From the NCBI RefSeq assembly GCF_014695585.1, contig NZ_JACJON010000036.1, positions 1 to 64,000 on the forward strand: a stretch of DNA of 64,000 nucleotides. Reading direction: 5' to 3'. The position numbers were made by a program, and so were the translations under genes. Position 1 is the first letter of the stretch. Every line of letters starts with the position of its first letter. The notes beneath the pieces were generated by a model. That model saw nothing but the letters and a program-made list of their open reading frames with translations, did not search any database and was not told where the DNA came from. The DNA comes from Microcoleus sp. FACHB-831. GTDB lineage: Bacteria; Cyanobacteriota; Cyanobacteriia; Cyanobacteriales; FACHB-T130. Shown piece after piece: positions 53,477-61,828 of this stretch.

Positions 53477-53916
53477 GACTGTAATGCAGCTTTATTCTGC
53501 ACAGATACGACTGTTAAAGATGTAATGGGTAGAGCGATCGCGGCGAATCTATATCGCCAGTTCCAAAATAGCGGTGTGGGGTTGTGCTTGTACGTTGCTT
53601 TAGCACTAATATTATCTGCGGTTTCACTCAAGCGGCTCCGCCTGCTACCGCTGTGTCTTTTAGGAAATTACACCAACCAACAGTTGCTAGTAGGTTTAAG
53701 AAATTTGTTGTTTTAATGTGATAGTAAGTTTATTTTAGCCTTTATTAGGGTTAAAACAGATGCACCTATGTGTAGTTTTGCTAAAGATGTGGCTTTGTTC
53801 TATATAGGTTTAAACAACCTGCTGCAAAGATTGCAGAGCTTTATAGAGTTTAATATGTAAATTTTGGACTGGGGACTTAAAAGCCCAACGCGATCGCCAA
53901 TTTTACCAACAATATT
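53477..53916. other. 440-bp spacer between the Pro-rich gene and lptF/G
   Basis: A 64-codon hydrophobic frame starting at ATG 53525 (plus strand) exists but has no family likeness and may be chance. HIP1 near 53533. AT-rich to the right. No RNA gene recognised. Confidence 0.5.
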
Positions 53917-55095
53917 CTATCGGACGGAGCGACGCCACAATAAAAATCCTCCTGCCCCAAAGCCGAAAACATTTGCCGTCCAAGCTGCCATCCAAGGTGG
54001 AAGAATACCCATCAAACCGAAAGAACTGCTGAAAGTCGCTAATGAATAGTAAGCCAAAACTATCACGACAGTGATACCAAAACTTGTTGCCTTCCCAGTC
54101 CGTTGAGGTCTGCTTCCCAATGCAGAGCCTAACAAACCAAAAACTAAACAAACAAAGGGAAATGCATATCTTTCTTGCAGGCGAACCTCGTGCTTGCGAA
54201 CTTTCTTAAAATCTCCGCTCAGGCGGACTAATTTCATATCCTCTTTGAGTTGGTCAATGTTCATCTCGGTGTAGTCGAGGCGCTGGGATGCCAAATCTAG
54301 AGGAGTTCGGGGCAGTTGCAATTGTTGGTGCGCGAATTTTACAATGTTGCGGTAAGACGCATCGGGAGAGACTAAATAAATAGTGCCGTTGTAAAAATCC
54401 CAGGTGTTTTGGGCAAGGTTCCAAATAGCTGATTGGGCGGTAACAATTTGGTTAAGACCTTCCTGCGACCAGTCCAAAATGGTCAACCCTTTCATACCTC
54501 TACCATCAACTTCTTGAGCATACAACAGGCGTGTTAATACCTGGGTTCGTTCGCCATTCGGCTGACGTACTCTACGATATTCTGGAAAAATAAAATTACT
54601 TTCCCGAATGTCTGGTTTGTCTTTTTTTAAGGCTTGATCTAAAGTTAAGTTTGCCTGATAGTTGGCAGCTGGTACGACCCGTTCGTTAAATAAAAAAGTT
54701 ATCCCTGTAACAATAAAGCTAAGGACGACTGCGGGCATTATGAGTCGGTAGATACTAACGCCGCAGCTACGCAGTGCAATCAGTTCGCTATCACTAGAAA
54801 GACGGCTGTATGTCATCAAGGCCGCCAGTAGTGTAGACATAGGAAAGGCATACAGGACGAACTGTGGCAGCTTCAGAAGTAGCACTTGCAGCGCTACCGT
54901 CATCATCAGCCCCGATTCGGTGACTTTCCGCATCAGGTCAAAGAGTACACCAACCGACAAAACTACGGAAGAAAATAGGCACACGCCAAACAGAAACGGC
55001 ATGATTAGTTCTGCGGCAATGTAGCGATCCATGACTGAAAAGCCAGGAATTAGCGTAGATATAGAATTAAAAGACTTTGGTTTGTCCTTGGTCAT
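53917..55095 (-). CDS. LptF/LptG family LPS export permease
   Basis: 392 residues. Six-helix LptF/G layout: N-terminal MDRYIAAELIMPFLFGVCLFSSVVL, helices at about 60-130 (LPQFVLYAFPMSTLLAALMTYSRL with the coupling helix ELIALRSCGVS), a large periplasmic beta-jellyroll (about 165-300) and three C-terminal helices. It forms with LptB the ABC machine that pulls LPS from the plasma membrane. Downstream of lptB on the same strand, separated by a heptamer repeat. An internal ATG (residue 22) is an alternative start. Cyanobacteria often have a single F/G-like gene. Confidence 0.9.
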   Translation of the reverse strand: MTKDKPKSFNSISTLIPGFSVMDRYIAAELIMPFLFGVCLFSSVVLSVGVLFDLMRKVTESGLMMTVALQVLLLKLPQFVLYAFPMSTLLAALMTYSRLSSDSELIALRSCGVSIYRLIMPAVVLSFIVTGITFLFNERVVPAANYQANLTLDQALKKDKPDIRESNFIFPEYRRVRQPNGERTQVLTRLLYAQEVDGRGMKGLTILDWSQEGLNQIVTAQSAIWNLAQNTWDFYNGTIYLVSPDASYRNIVKFAHQQLQLPRTPLDLASQRLDYTEMNIDQLKEDMKLVRLSGDFKKVRKHEVRLQERYAFPFVCLVFGLLGSALGSRPQRTGKATSFGITVVIVLAYYSLATFSSSFGLMGILPPWMAAWTANVFGFGAGGFLLWRRSVR

Positions 55096-55100
55096 CTGTA

Positions 55101-55170
55101 ATTGGGCATTGGGAATTGGGCGTTAGGCATCGGGCATCGAGCATCGGGAATTGGGAAGAAGGGAATTGGG
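55101..55170. repeat. ATTGGGC/ATCGGGC heptamer tract (about ten units)
   Basis: From 55101 to 55170: units ATTGGGC, ATTGGGA, ATTGGGC, GTTAGGC, ATCGGGC, ATCGAGC, ATCGGGA, ATTGGGA, then two diverged units. It fills the lptB-lptF/G spacer near the lptF/G start. Confidence 0.85.
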
Positions 55171-55301
55171 AATTACGTCTTGAGCGTCGCTGGAGACGCT
55201 CCGCTTCCGGTTTTGAATTAAACTCTCGAATTCAGCAAAATTAAGAACTCAGAAATTTTCTGTACTCCCCATTTCCTATTCCCTATTAGCCATTTCCAAA
55301 A

Positions 55302-56030
55302 CTATCTTTGGAAGTCATCTCCTAAGTAATATTGGCGCACTAAGGGGTTATTGTAGAGTTCTTCGGCGCTGCCGTTCGCCAAGATTTGTCCATCGCGCAT
55401 GATGTAAGCTCGGTCTGTGATGGCTAGGGTTTCGCGAACGTTGTGGTCTGTAATCAAAATTCCCATCTCGCGATCGCGCAGTTTGGCTATAATTTTTTGA
55501 ATTTCCGATACGGCAATCGGGTCAACACCAGCAAACGGTTCATCTAGTAGCAAAAATTTTGGCCCTTCTACACCCGCAGCTAAGGCTCTTGCTAATTCTG
55601 TCCGCCGCCGTTCCCCCCCAGATACTTGATTTCCCAGGGTGTTGCCTACTTTTTCTAGGCGAAACTCTTGCATTAGTAAATCCATGCGCGATCGCCACTC
55701 GCGCTTAGGTACGCCTGTCTGCTCCAGCACCAGTAAAATATTGTCCCGCACGCTTAGGTGTCGAAAAATACTTGCTTCTTGGGCTAAATAACCTATTCCC
55801 AGATGCGCCCTTTTGTCCATCGATAAGGCGGTGATATCTGTTTCATTGAGCCAAACCGTTCCCCGATCTGGTTTCTCTAACCCAGTCGCAATATAAAAAG
55901 TTGTCGTTTTCCCCGCACCGTTGGGACCGAGCAGCCCCACGATTTCTCCTTGAGAAACCGAGAGGTTGACGCGATTGACAATCAGGCGCTTGCCGTAGGA
56001 CTTGTGTATGTTCTCTAGTACAATTTTCAC
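55302..56030 (-). CDS. lptB: LPS export ABC ATPase LptB
   Basis: 242 residues with all ABC motifs: Walker A GPNGAGKTT (about 34-42), a Q-loop within IGYLAQEASIFRHLS, signature SGGERRRTELARAL, Walker B FLLLDEPFAGVDP and switch His in LITDHNVRETL. The EASIFRHLSV and ITDHNVRETLAI wording is characteristic of LptB. It powers LPS transfer with LptF/G and supplies the cytoplasmic end of the Lpt bridge. Between lptA (73 bp) and lptF/G. Confidence 0.95.
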   Translation of the reverse strand: MKIVLENIHKSYGKRLIVNRVNLSVSQGEIVGLLGPNGAGKTTTFYIATGLEKPDRGTVWLNETDITALSMDKRAHLGIGYLAQEASIFRHLSVRDNILLVLEQTGVPKREWRSRMDLLMQEFRLEKVGNTLGNQVSGGERRRTELARALAAGVEGPKFLLLDEPFAGVDPIAVSEIQKIIAKLRDREMGILITDHNVRETLAITDRAYIMRDGQILANGSAEELYNNPLVRQYYLGDDFQR

Positions 56031-56102
56031 GACACCAGCTTACCTGAAAAAATGGGATTAATTTTAACAGGTGTTAGAGGTTTACAGAGGTTTGCCAGGA
56101 TA

Positions 56103-56615
56103 TTACCGACTGTTCGGGGTTCTTGAGGCTGGCTTTCTGGAAGGGGGAGACGCTCCAGGCGCAAGCGGTTGAGTGGGGGCAGCCGGGTCGGAAACTAGAT
56201 AAATCGATTCTACTTGTCTGTTGTTCTGGGGTAGCGCCACAAAGCGAGCCTCATCAATAAGATATGTGATGGTTTCGCCGCGAAGACTATTGCCCTGTTG
56301 CAGGACGTAGACATTGCCAGTGAGAATAATGCGACGCTCTTTAGTGAAATATTGGGCTTGAGCCGCTGTTGCCTGAATCTGGCGGGCTGGGTAGTACATT
56401 TGCACGTTTCCCCTCGCCGTGACTACTCCAGTTTTAGAGTTGGCTTCTTGAACGTCAGAGCGAACGGTGAGGGCGCGTCCGTCGCCTGCTGCTGGGGTTT
56501 GGGCGAGGGTAAGTTGGGTGGGAAGTGCGATCGCTCCTGCTAAGGTAGCGGTCAGCATCGCTCCTAAACCCAGGCCGCGCCGAGTCAAACTTGTGCTTTG
56601 AGAAGAGGGCATCAT
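56103..56615 (-). CDS. lptA: LptA/OstA-like periplasmic LPS transport protein
   Basis: 170 residues. A signal peptide (MMPSSQSTSLTRRGLGLG, hydrophobic to about residue 30, cleavage near LAQ/TPAAG) leads into an OstA-like beta-jellyroll: RALTVRSDVQEANSKTGVVTARGNVQM and RRIILTGNVYVLQQGNSLRGETITYLID. The C-terminus is Pro-rich and disordered. LptA-type subunits form the bridge carrying LPS across the periplasm. It is the first gene of the minus-strand lptA-lptB-lptF/G set, 73 bp before lptB. Its sequence is short for E. coli LptA but fits cyanobacterial forms. Confidence 0.85.
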   Translation of the reverse strand: MMPSSQSTSLTRRGLGLGAMLTATLAGAIALPTQLTLAQTPAAGDGRALTVRSDVQEANSKTGVVTARGNVQMYYPARQIQATAAQAQYFTKERRIILTGNVYVLQQGNSLRGETITYLIDEARFVALPQNNRQVESIYLVSDPAAPTQPLAPGASPPSRKPASRTPNSR

Positions 56616-56835
56616 CTATCGTACTGCCTGCTGGATGTGAAATAAAGTTCTAGCTGCTGTGGCTTTTTTCCACAATACTATTAAGGCTCAATCCCGACAA
56701 TTCCGGATGTTTGTGCCGTTTGCAGCTATTTGCATCTTGACGATCTAGCTTGTCAGAAGTTTCTAATTTAAATCCCTCACACCAAGCAAGCATATATCTA
56801 CAAGCGACTTATAGCTAGCGCCCCATCTAACAATG

Positions 56836-57249
56836 TCAAATCCCATTGGTATGATCTCGCAATATTTTGGGCAAACTGGAGCCGTTGTCTCGATCCAGCT
56901 GCTCAACAAAATCACCCACATTTTCTGCTCCAGCCTGTTGCAGTGCAGCTAGCAGGCTGGCACTTTTATCGAGCAGGTTGCTAACATCAATCCCACTGTA
57001 GACAGGTTCGTAATTCCTAATGCGTCCGATTCCTTCCCCTAATAAAATAGCCGAGCCGCGCCAGTTGAGATTTCTCAAGTGATAACAGCCTACGGCAATT
57101 TGCAATACTCCCTGATAAAACTTTTTTTGCGGCTCTCCTGCTTCCATCCACAGCGCCTCCAGAGTATCGTGACAGGCGTAAAACTCACCTGCATTAAACT
57201 GCTCGACACCCTGCCAGAACTCAGACGGGATTTCTTCAACCATGCTCAA
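56836..57249 (-). CDS. DUF309 family protein
   Basis: 137 residues. DUF309 core with FNAGEFYACHDTLEALWMEAG (about 18-38), QKKFYQGVLQIAVGCYHLRNLNWRGS and repeated helices. The His/Glu/Asp pattern in EFYACHDTLE and the QGVLQIAVGCYH stretch are family marks. Function is unknown. Soluble, no TM. It lies 75 bp downstream of ftrC on the same strand, with an inverted repeat between. Confidence 0.85.
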   Translation of the reverse strand: MSMVEEIPSEFWQGVEQFNAGEFYACHDTLEALWMEAGEPQKKFYQGVLQIAVGCYHLRNLNWRGSAILLGEGIGRIRNYEPVYSGIDVSNLLDKSASLLAALQQAGAENVGDFVEQLDRDNGSSLPKILRDHTNGI

Positions 57250-57266
57250 AAATAGTCCTTAATTAT

Positions 57267-57293
57267 GAGTTATGAATTATTAATTCATAACTC
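57267..57293. repeat. 13-bp perfect inverted repeat between ftrC and DUF309
   Basis: GAGTTATGAATTA (57267-57279) and TAATTCATAACTC (57281-57293) around one T. It lies just before the DUF309 gene and could cap the ftrC transcript. Confidence 0.6.
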
Positions 57294-57323
57294 AAAACTC
57301 AAACACCTTGAAGTTAATAATCT

Positions 57324-57686
57324 CTACAGGCTATCTCGAACTGATTTAATTTCTTCGATGGAAATGTCCTGTTGTTGGCCAGCAAAATCATTATCTGGTG
57401 TCAAAAATAGCATGCAGTGGCACTCCTTACGCTCGCGCATGGGTACGCAAGGACAGTTCCAGAAGGCAGCAGCAACTTCTGCTTCTTTATCTTCGTAGTG
57501 GCGACAGGGACACAAGGGTGCGCCAAGGTCATCTTTGTGCTTGGCTAGTCCTTCAATTACGACCGCTGTTACGGAAGGATCGACGCAGAAGTAGGTTCCG
57601 GTGCGTTTGGCGTAAGTTTGGGAAAACTGCCGCATCGCCTCTAAATTTTTCTCGCTGGATTTATTTTCTGTCTCTGTTGGGTTCAT
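57324..57686 (-). CDS. ftrC: ferredoxin-thioredoxin reductase, catalytic subunit
   Basis: 120 residues. Contains C34 and the diagnostic CPC-X16-CPC-X8-CHC set (C59/C61, C78/C80, C89/C91) that holds the 4Fe-4S cluster and active disulfide. It passes electrons from ferredoxin to thioredoxins, linking light to redox control of Calvin-cycle enzymes. The variable subunit (ftrV) is not adjacent. The N-terminal ~20 residues are hydrophilic and variable. Start is ATG 57686. Confidence 0.95.
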   Translation of the reverse strand: MNPTETENKSSEKNLEAMRQFSQTYAKRTGTYFCVDPSVTAVVIEGLAKHKDDLGAPLCPCRHYEDKEAEVAAAFWNCPCVPMRERKECHCMLFLTPDNDFAGQQQDISIEEIKSVRDSL

Positions 57687-57820
57687 GGGGGCTGGCTATA
57701 GGGACTTGAAAACGTGTTTATGCATTTTAACTCAAGGCTTTTCCCGATTGTAATCATCTGGGATCGGCGCCAGGGAAGTAGCTGGACAAGATGCCGGAGA
57801 CACAAGATATAAGCTAGAAA

Positions 57821-58984
57821 TTATATCCCACTCCCGCGGGATTGTAGTTGAAGCTGAAGCGGCTGTTCAGTCTTGATGACAAGGCCAGAGGAGTATTGAT
57901 TTACAAGTTTGGCTGATTCATCAGGCAAAGCTTGAGGCCATAGCATCCAGCGACTACCTGTGGGTAGGGAGTTTAAACTACCAGGATTTTGAGTTAGCCA
58001 GATTAAAGGTAGGTTTGGAGTAGCTCCGGCAGAGCCTTCTTCTCCGGCGCGTGTCGCTGCTAAGGTTTCTAAGACGACACGGTTGCCCTGCAATAACCCT
58101 GTGGAAGCTGTCCATAGTTTAACGTTTAACTGCTGCCGACAAGCATAGAAGTACATAGAGGCTGCGGCAATTACGGCTTGTTCAAAATCCTCCGTAGGCC
58201 AGATAGCAGCGCTGTCGAGACAGATGATAATTTCTTGACCGCTGGTGAAGACTTCTAACTCGCGTACTTTTAGTTCGCCGTAGCGAGCGCTGGTGCGCCA
58301 GTGGATTAAACGTGTAGGATCCCCTATACGGTAGGGGCGAAGTGCTTTGGTGAGGCCAACGGTTGCTGCTTGGGACTGGCGATCGCGGCTGGAAAATTGG
58401 GCGCTATCTTCTCGCCCGATTTCATCCACTATGGGGCAGTGGCTAAGGGGTAAAACTGTGGGATAGACAATTGCTGTGGCTGGTACTTCGCGACTCCGCC
58501 GACACCAGAACAATCCTACAGGTGCGGCTGTTCTCACCTGAACTGCGTGCCATCGGTAAATACCCCGCCGCTCGGTCGGTTGCTCGTATACCCAGTTATG
58601 GGTGCTATAGGGGGGGATGTTTTCTATAGCCGTTTGCACGGGTTTGCCCAAGACGTAGGGCAGGACATCTTGTATTTGCAGCAGGGTTTTGGGCTGGTTG
58701 GTGGAATTTTCGATTTCGATTTCAACGGTCAGCTTGTCGCCTGCGGTGACGGGTAGGATGGAGTGACGGCGTACCGTGAGGTTGCGGAGGCTGCGAACTG
58801 GCAGAACCGCTGCAATTCCTAGAAGGGCAAAAGTGATGCCGCCGAGGGCATAGAGCCAGCCAACCATTGTATTAACTGCGGCTGCAATAAAACATACGGC
58901 GATCGCTCCTAAAAGCCAGCCCGCGTATGCTGGCGTACAAGCGCGAGTTTCTAGCCAATCAGCAATGCGATTAAAGATGCTCAT
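57821..58984 (-). CDS. DUF58 domain protein
   Basis: 387 residues. Two N-terminal hydrophobic segments (about 18-40 and 42-64) are followed by a beta-rich periplasm-like or cytoplasmic part, then the DUF58 core IGDPTRLIHWRTSARYGELKVRELE (about 222-246) with the vWA-like continuation EIIICLDSAAIWPTEDFEQAV. DUF58 proteins often neighbour MoxR ATPases and transglutaminase-like genes, but none is present. No transfer signs. It diverges from the second pilT. Function unknown. Confidence 0.88.
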   Translation of the reverse strand: MSIFNRIADWLETRACTPAYAGWLLGAIAVCFIAAAVNTMVGWLYALGGITFALLGIAAVLPVRSLRNLTVRRHSILPVTAGDKLTVEIEIENSTNQPKTLLQIQDVLPYVLGKPVQTAIENIPPYSTHNWVYEQPTERRGIYRWHAVQVRTAAPVGLFWCRRSREVPATAIVYPTVLPLSHCPIVDEIGREDSAQFSSRDRQSQAATVGLTKALRPYRIGDPTRLIHWRTSARYGELKVRELEVFTSGQEIIICLDSAAIWPTEDFEQAVIAAASMYFYACRQQLNVKLWTASTGLLQGNRVVLETLAATRAGEEGSAGATPNLPLIWLTQNPGSLNSLPTGSRWMLWPQALPDESAKLVNQYSSGLVIKTEQPLQLQLQSRGSGI

Positions 58985-59210
58985 AAAACTTGATAGTACC
59001 CCTGTATACCCTTCAGCACCTTAACAAAACTACCCCCGCCAAACCATGAGCAATTCTATCAACGGATAGTTATTGTTAAAATCAAGTGAATTCACGCATG
59101 ATTCTAGACAAACTTTTCATCATCCGGGCAAGTAGACTGTGTTATTACTAATTCATTACTGAATAGCCATCCGTTGCAGTTAACCAGGGGTTTAGGAAAA
59201 GAGGGACAAA

Positions 59211-60428
59211 ATGGATAAAATAAACGCCGCCACACCGCTTCAGGCTCAGGCTCATCCTTCTAATAGACCGCCAATGCCGCCCCCGCCGCCGCAAGCGCAG
59301 CAAAGGCAACAACCAACTGCCACCCCCGCAACTTCGATTAAGCAGATGGTTAAAGATGCCTTTACTGCAAAGGCATCTGACATTCATATTCGAGTTGGAC
59401 AGGTTCCCAGGTTTCGGATTCGGGGTCAGATGACAACGGCTGAAAGTCAGCCGAAAACCACGCCAGAAATCTTTGAATATTATTTGCACGAGATTCTGAC
59501 GCCAATTCAAAGAAAAAACTTTGCAGAAACCAAGGAACTGGATACGGCGATATTTTATCCCGGCTTCGTGCGTTGCCGGGTGAATTGTTTTGACTCCCTG
59601 ACGGGCGGCGCGATGGTGCTGCGGTTGATCAGCCTGAACATCCCTAGTATTGATGATTTGGCGTTACCGCAAGTGCTAAAAGAAATTATTAGCAAGCCCC
59701 AAGGACTAATTTTAGTCACAGGTCCAACGGGTTCGGGTAAATCAACGACGATGGCAGCGATGATTCGTCATCTAAACGAGAACGTATCAAAGCACATCGT
59801 TACGATTGAAGACCCGATTGAATTCGTTCACAGCTCGCAACAATGCTTGGTTAGCCAGCGGGAAGTAGGTTTGCACACGCGGGAATTTCATGATGCGCTA
59901 CGGGCAGTGTTGCGGGAAGATCCTGACGTAATTCTGATTGGGGAAATGCGCGATCGCATCACCATTAATACAGCCCTGCAAGCCGCCCAAACCGGACACT
60001 TGGTTTTAGGTACTCTACACACCCGTAGCGCCATCAACTCAATAAACCGCTTGTTGAATATGTACAGCGCAGACGAACAAGACGTCATGCGGATACAGAT
60101 CACCGATTCCCTAGTGGCTGTAGTTGCACAACTGCTGCTACCAACTACGGATAGTCGGCGCGTAGCAGTCCATGACATCTTAGTTAATACACCTGCTATG
60201 CGCGAGTACTTGCTCAAGGGTAACGAGGATGAAGCATTCCGGATGATGGAAAGCGACACCCACGAGGGCATGCAGATTATGAACCAAGCGCTGTACGAAC
60301 TACTGCTCGCTGGTAGGATCACCATTGAGGAAGCTGAAAAAGCATCCCTCGATCCAAGCGACCTGGATCGCCGCATTCGCACCGGAGGAATTGACGCCGC
60401 TGGCTCGGCGCGGGACTGGATGATGTAA
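59211..60428 (+). CDS. PilT-like retraction ATPase, second copy (proline-rich N-terminus)
   Basis: 405 residues. The first ~45 residues are Pro/Gln/Ala-rich (HPSNRPPMPPPPPQAQQRQQ), followed by a PilT/PilU-type domain: SDIHIRVGQVPRFRIRGQM, Walker A GPTGSGKST (about 171-179), Walker B VILIGEMRDR and His box LGTLHTRSAINS. It resembles cyanobacterial PilT2-like proteins. Compared with pilT at 17.3 kb it keeps the catalytic motifs but has the disordered extension and a different C-terminus. It likely modulates retraction or a related secretion pathway. Not in a pil operon; HtrA follows downstream. Confidence 0.88.
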   Translation: MDKINAATPLQAQAHPSNRPPMPPPPPQAQQRQQPTATPATSIKQMVKDAFTAKASDIHIRVGQVPRFRIRGQMTTAESQPKTTPEIFEYYLHEILTPIQRKNFAETKELDTAIFYPGFVRCRVNCFDSLTGGAMVLRLISLNIPSIDDLALPQVLKEIISKPQGLILVTGPTGSGKSTTMAAMIRHLNENVSKHIVTIEDPIEFVHSSQQCLVSQREVGLHTREFHDALRAVLREDPDVILIGEMRDRITINTALQAAQTGHLVLGTLHTRSAINSINRLLNMYSADEQDVMRIQITDSLVAVVAQLLLPTTDSRRVAVHDILVNTPAMREYLLKGNEDEAFRMMESDTHEGMQIMNQALYELLLAGRITIEEAEKASLDPSDLDRRIRTGGIDAAGSARDWMM

Positions 60429-60634
60429 TATCAATTGCTCGTTGTTCATCAATGGTCAAGAGTTGCTAATTAGGCATAGAAATAGTGCAACTCAACCCTC
60501 CCTCTAAGGACTAAACATAACGGGGATTAGGAAATACTTCCAGTCCCCATTTTCTTTATGTAGGAACGCACCTCACGAGGCTGCGTCAGAATAGAAAGTA
60601 AGTTCTAAGTTAGACGACTTGAGTTTCTCCTCTT

Positions 60635-61579
60635 ATGAGACTTGAACGCTTGCTGGTGTCTGCTTTTTCTACTTGTTTGATGTGCGTTCCTCTGGCAGTC
60701 AGCGTTCCTATTAAACCTGCACTCGCCCAATTTAGGGGTGAAGAACAGATAGGCATCGATGTCTACAAAATCGTTAGCCCTGCTGTTGTCACCATTAGCG
60801 TAGGTGAAGGTATAGGTTCTGGCAGTATTATTAGCCCTGAAGGGCTTGTTATAACTAATTTCCACGTTGTTCGGGCAGCTAGAGGCGGTCAAGTTGCCGT
60901 AAGAACAAGCAATGGCAAACGTTACGCAGGCCAGGTAATAGGGGCTGATCCGAATAATGATTTGGCTCTGGTGCGAATGGCAACGCAAGAGCGTTTTCCT
61001 ACCGTGCGTCTGGCAAATTCGGCTGGCATTCAGGTAGGCCAACGGGTTTATGCTATTGGCAGTCCCTTCGGATTGTCGGGAACGTTTACCACAGGCATTC
61101 TTAGTCGCGTCGGTCGCAATGGAGATTTGCAAACGGATGCAGCAATCAATCCAGGTAATTCGGGCGGTCCGCTATTAAATTCACGCGGGGAATTGATTGG
61201 CGTAAACAAGGCTATTTTAAGCGCTGGAGGACAGGGAAATATTGGGATTGGGTTTGCTACAAGTGCGGTTATTGCTAGAGATTTTATTCAACAAAACCGT
61301 AACCGAAAAATCCCCGATTCAATAGCTATGCGTCGAGCGCCTTCGGGGCCACGCTTGGGGGTTAGTGTTGATTCTGGGAGCATGGTGATTGTAAACATAG
61401 AACCAGGTTCAATTGCTGCGAACTTGGGATTTCGACCCGGAGATCAGCTAGTAGCTATCAATGGTCGGCGTCTAACAAGTGTTGACCAATTGCAGGCGTT
61501 TTTGGAAACACGTCCGAGTTCAGCTATTTTTACTGTGGCTCGAAATCGCCGCTTAGGAAATGTTCGCGTGCGGTTTTAA
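60635..61579 (+). CDS. HtrA-type trypsin-like serine protease with one PDZ domain
   Basis: 314 residues. The signal peptide (about 1-31) is cleaved near ALA/QFRGE. The catalytic triad is H77 (TNFHVV), D109 (NNDLALV) and S176 (NPGNSGGPL). A single C-terminal PDZ-like domain (about 225-310: MVIVNIEPGSIAANLGFRPGDQLVAING). It fits the Deg/HhoA-type stress proteases of cyanobacteria and the periplasm; HtrA, HhoA and HhoB cannot be told apart. Shorter than the usual ~390-residue forms because the N-terminal region is brief. Convergent with typA; a strong terminator lies between them. Confidence 0.9.
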   Translation: MRLERLLVSAFSTCLMCVPLAVSVPIKPALAQFRGEEQIGIDVYKIVSPAVVTISVGEGIGSGSIISPEGLVITNFHVVRAARGGQVAVRTSNGKRYAGQVIGADPNNDLALVRMATQERFPTVRLANSAGIQVGQRVYAIGSPFGLSGTFTTGILSRVGRNGDLQTDAAINPGNSGGPLLNSRGELIGVNKAILSAGGQGNIGIGFATSAVIARDFIQQNRNRKIPDSIAMRRAPSGPRLGVSVDSGSMVIVNIEPGSIAANLGFRPGDQLVAINGRRLTSVDQLQAFLETRPSSAIFTVARNRRLGNVRVRF

Positions 61580-61766
61580 AACTAGCAAAAGCGTGGAGCG
61601 TCCCAGCAGGCAAAGGATAAAGGCAAAAGTCAAAAAAAAGAATTTGTAGCCGTTTTTAGCCGCAATAATTAGCAGCGCTTTGATGTGCCCTTAAGCCTGG
61701 AAGTGCTTAAATTTTGCGAACAGCGGAGCCAAATATAATTTGATATTTAATTTGCCATACTCAAAT

Positions 61767-61794
61767 AAAAAAGCCCGCATATGCGGGCTTTTTT
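61767..61794. terminator. bidirectional intrinsic terminator
   Basis: AAAAAAGCCCGC-ATAT-GCGGGCTTTTTT: a 6-bp GC stem (61773-61778 / 61783-61788) flanked by A and T runs on each side, placed between the HtrA-type gene end (61579) and typA end (61829). A textbook two-way terminator. Confidence 0.9.
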
Positions 61795-61828
61795 AATATA
61801 CAAGTTTCAACCTGCGCGATGCACGGGT

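Noticed and set aside
53525-53716. 63-residue hydrophobic plus-strand frame in the spacer near lptF/G
   Set aside because: Hydrophobic composition alone; no homologue recognised, no Shine-Dalgarno sequence; likely chance.
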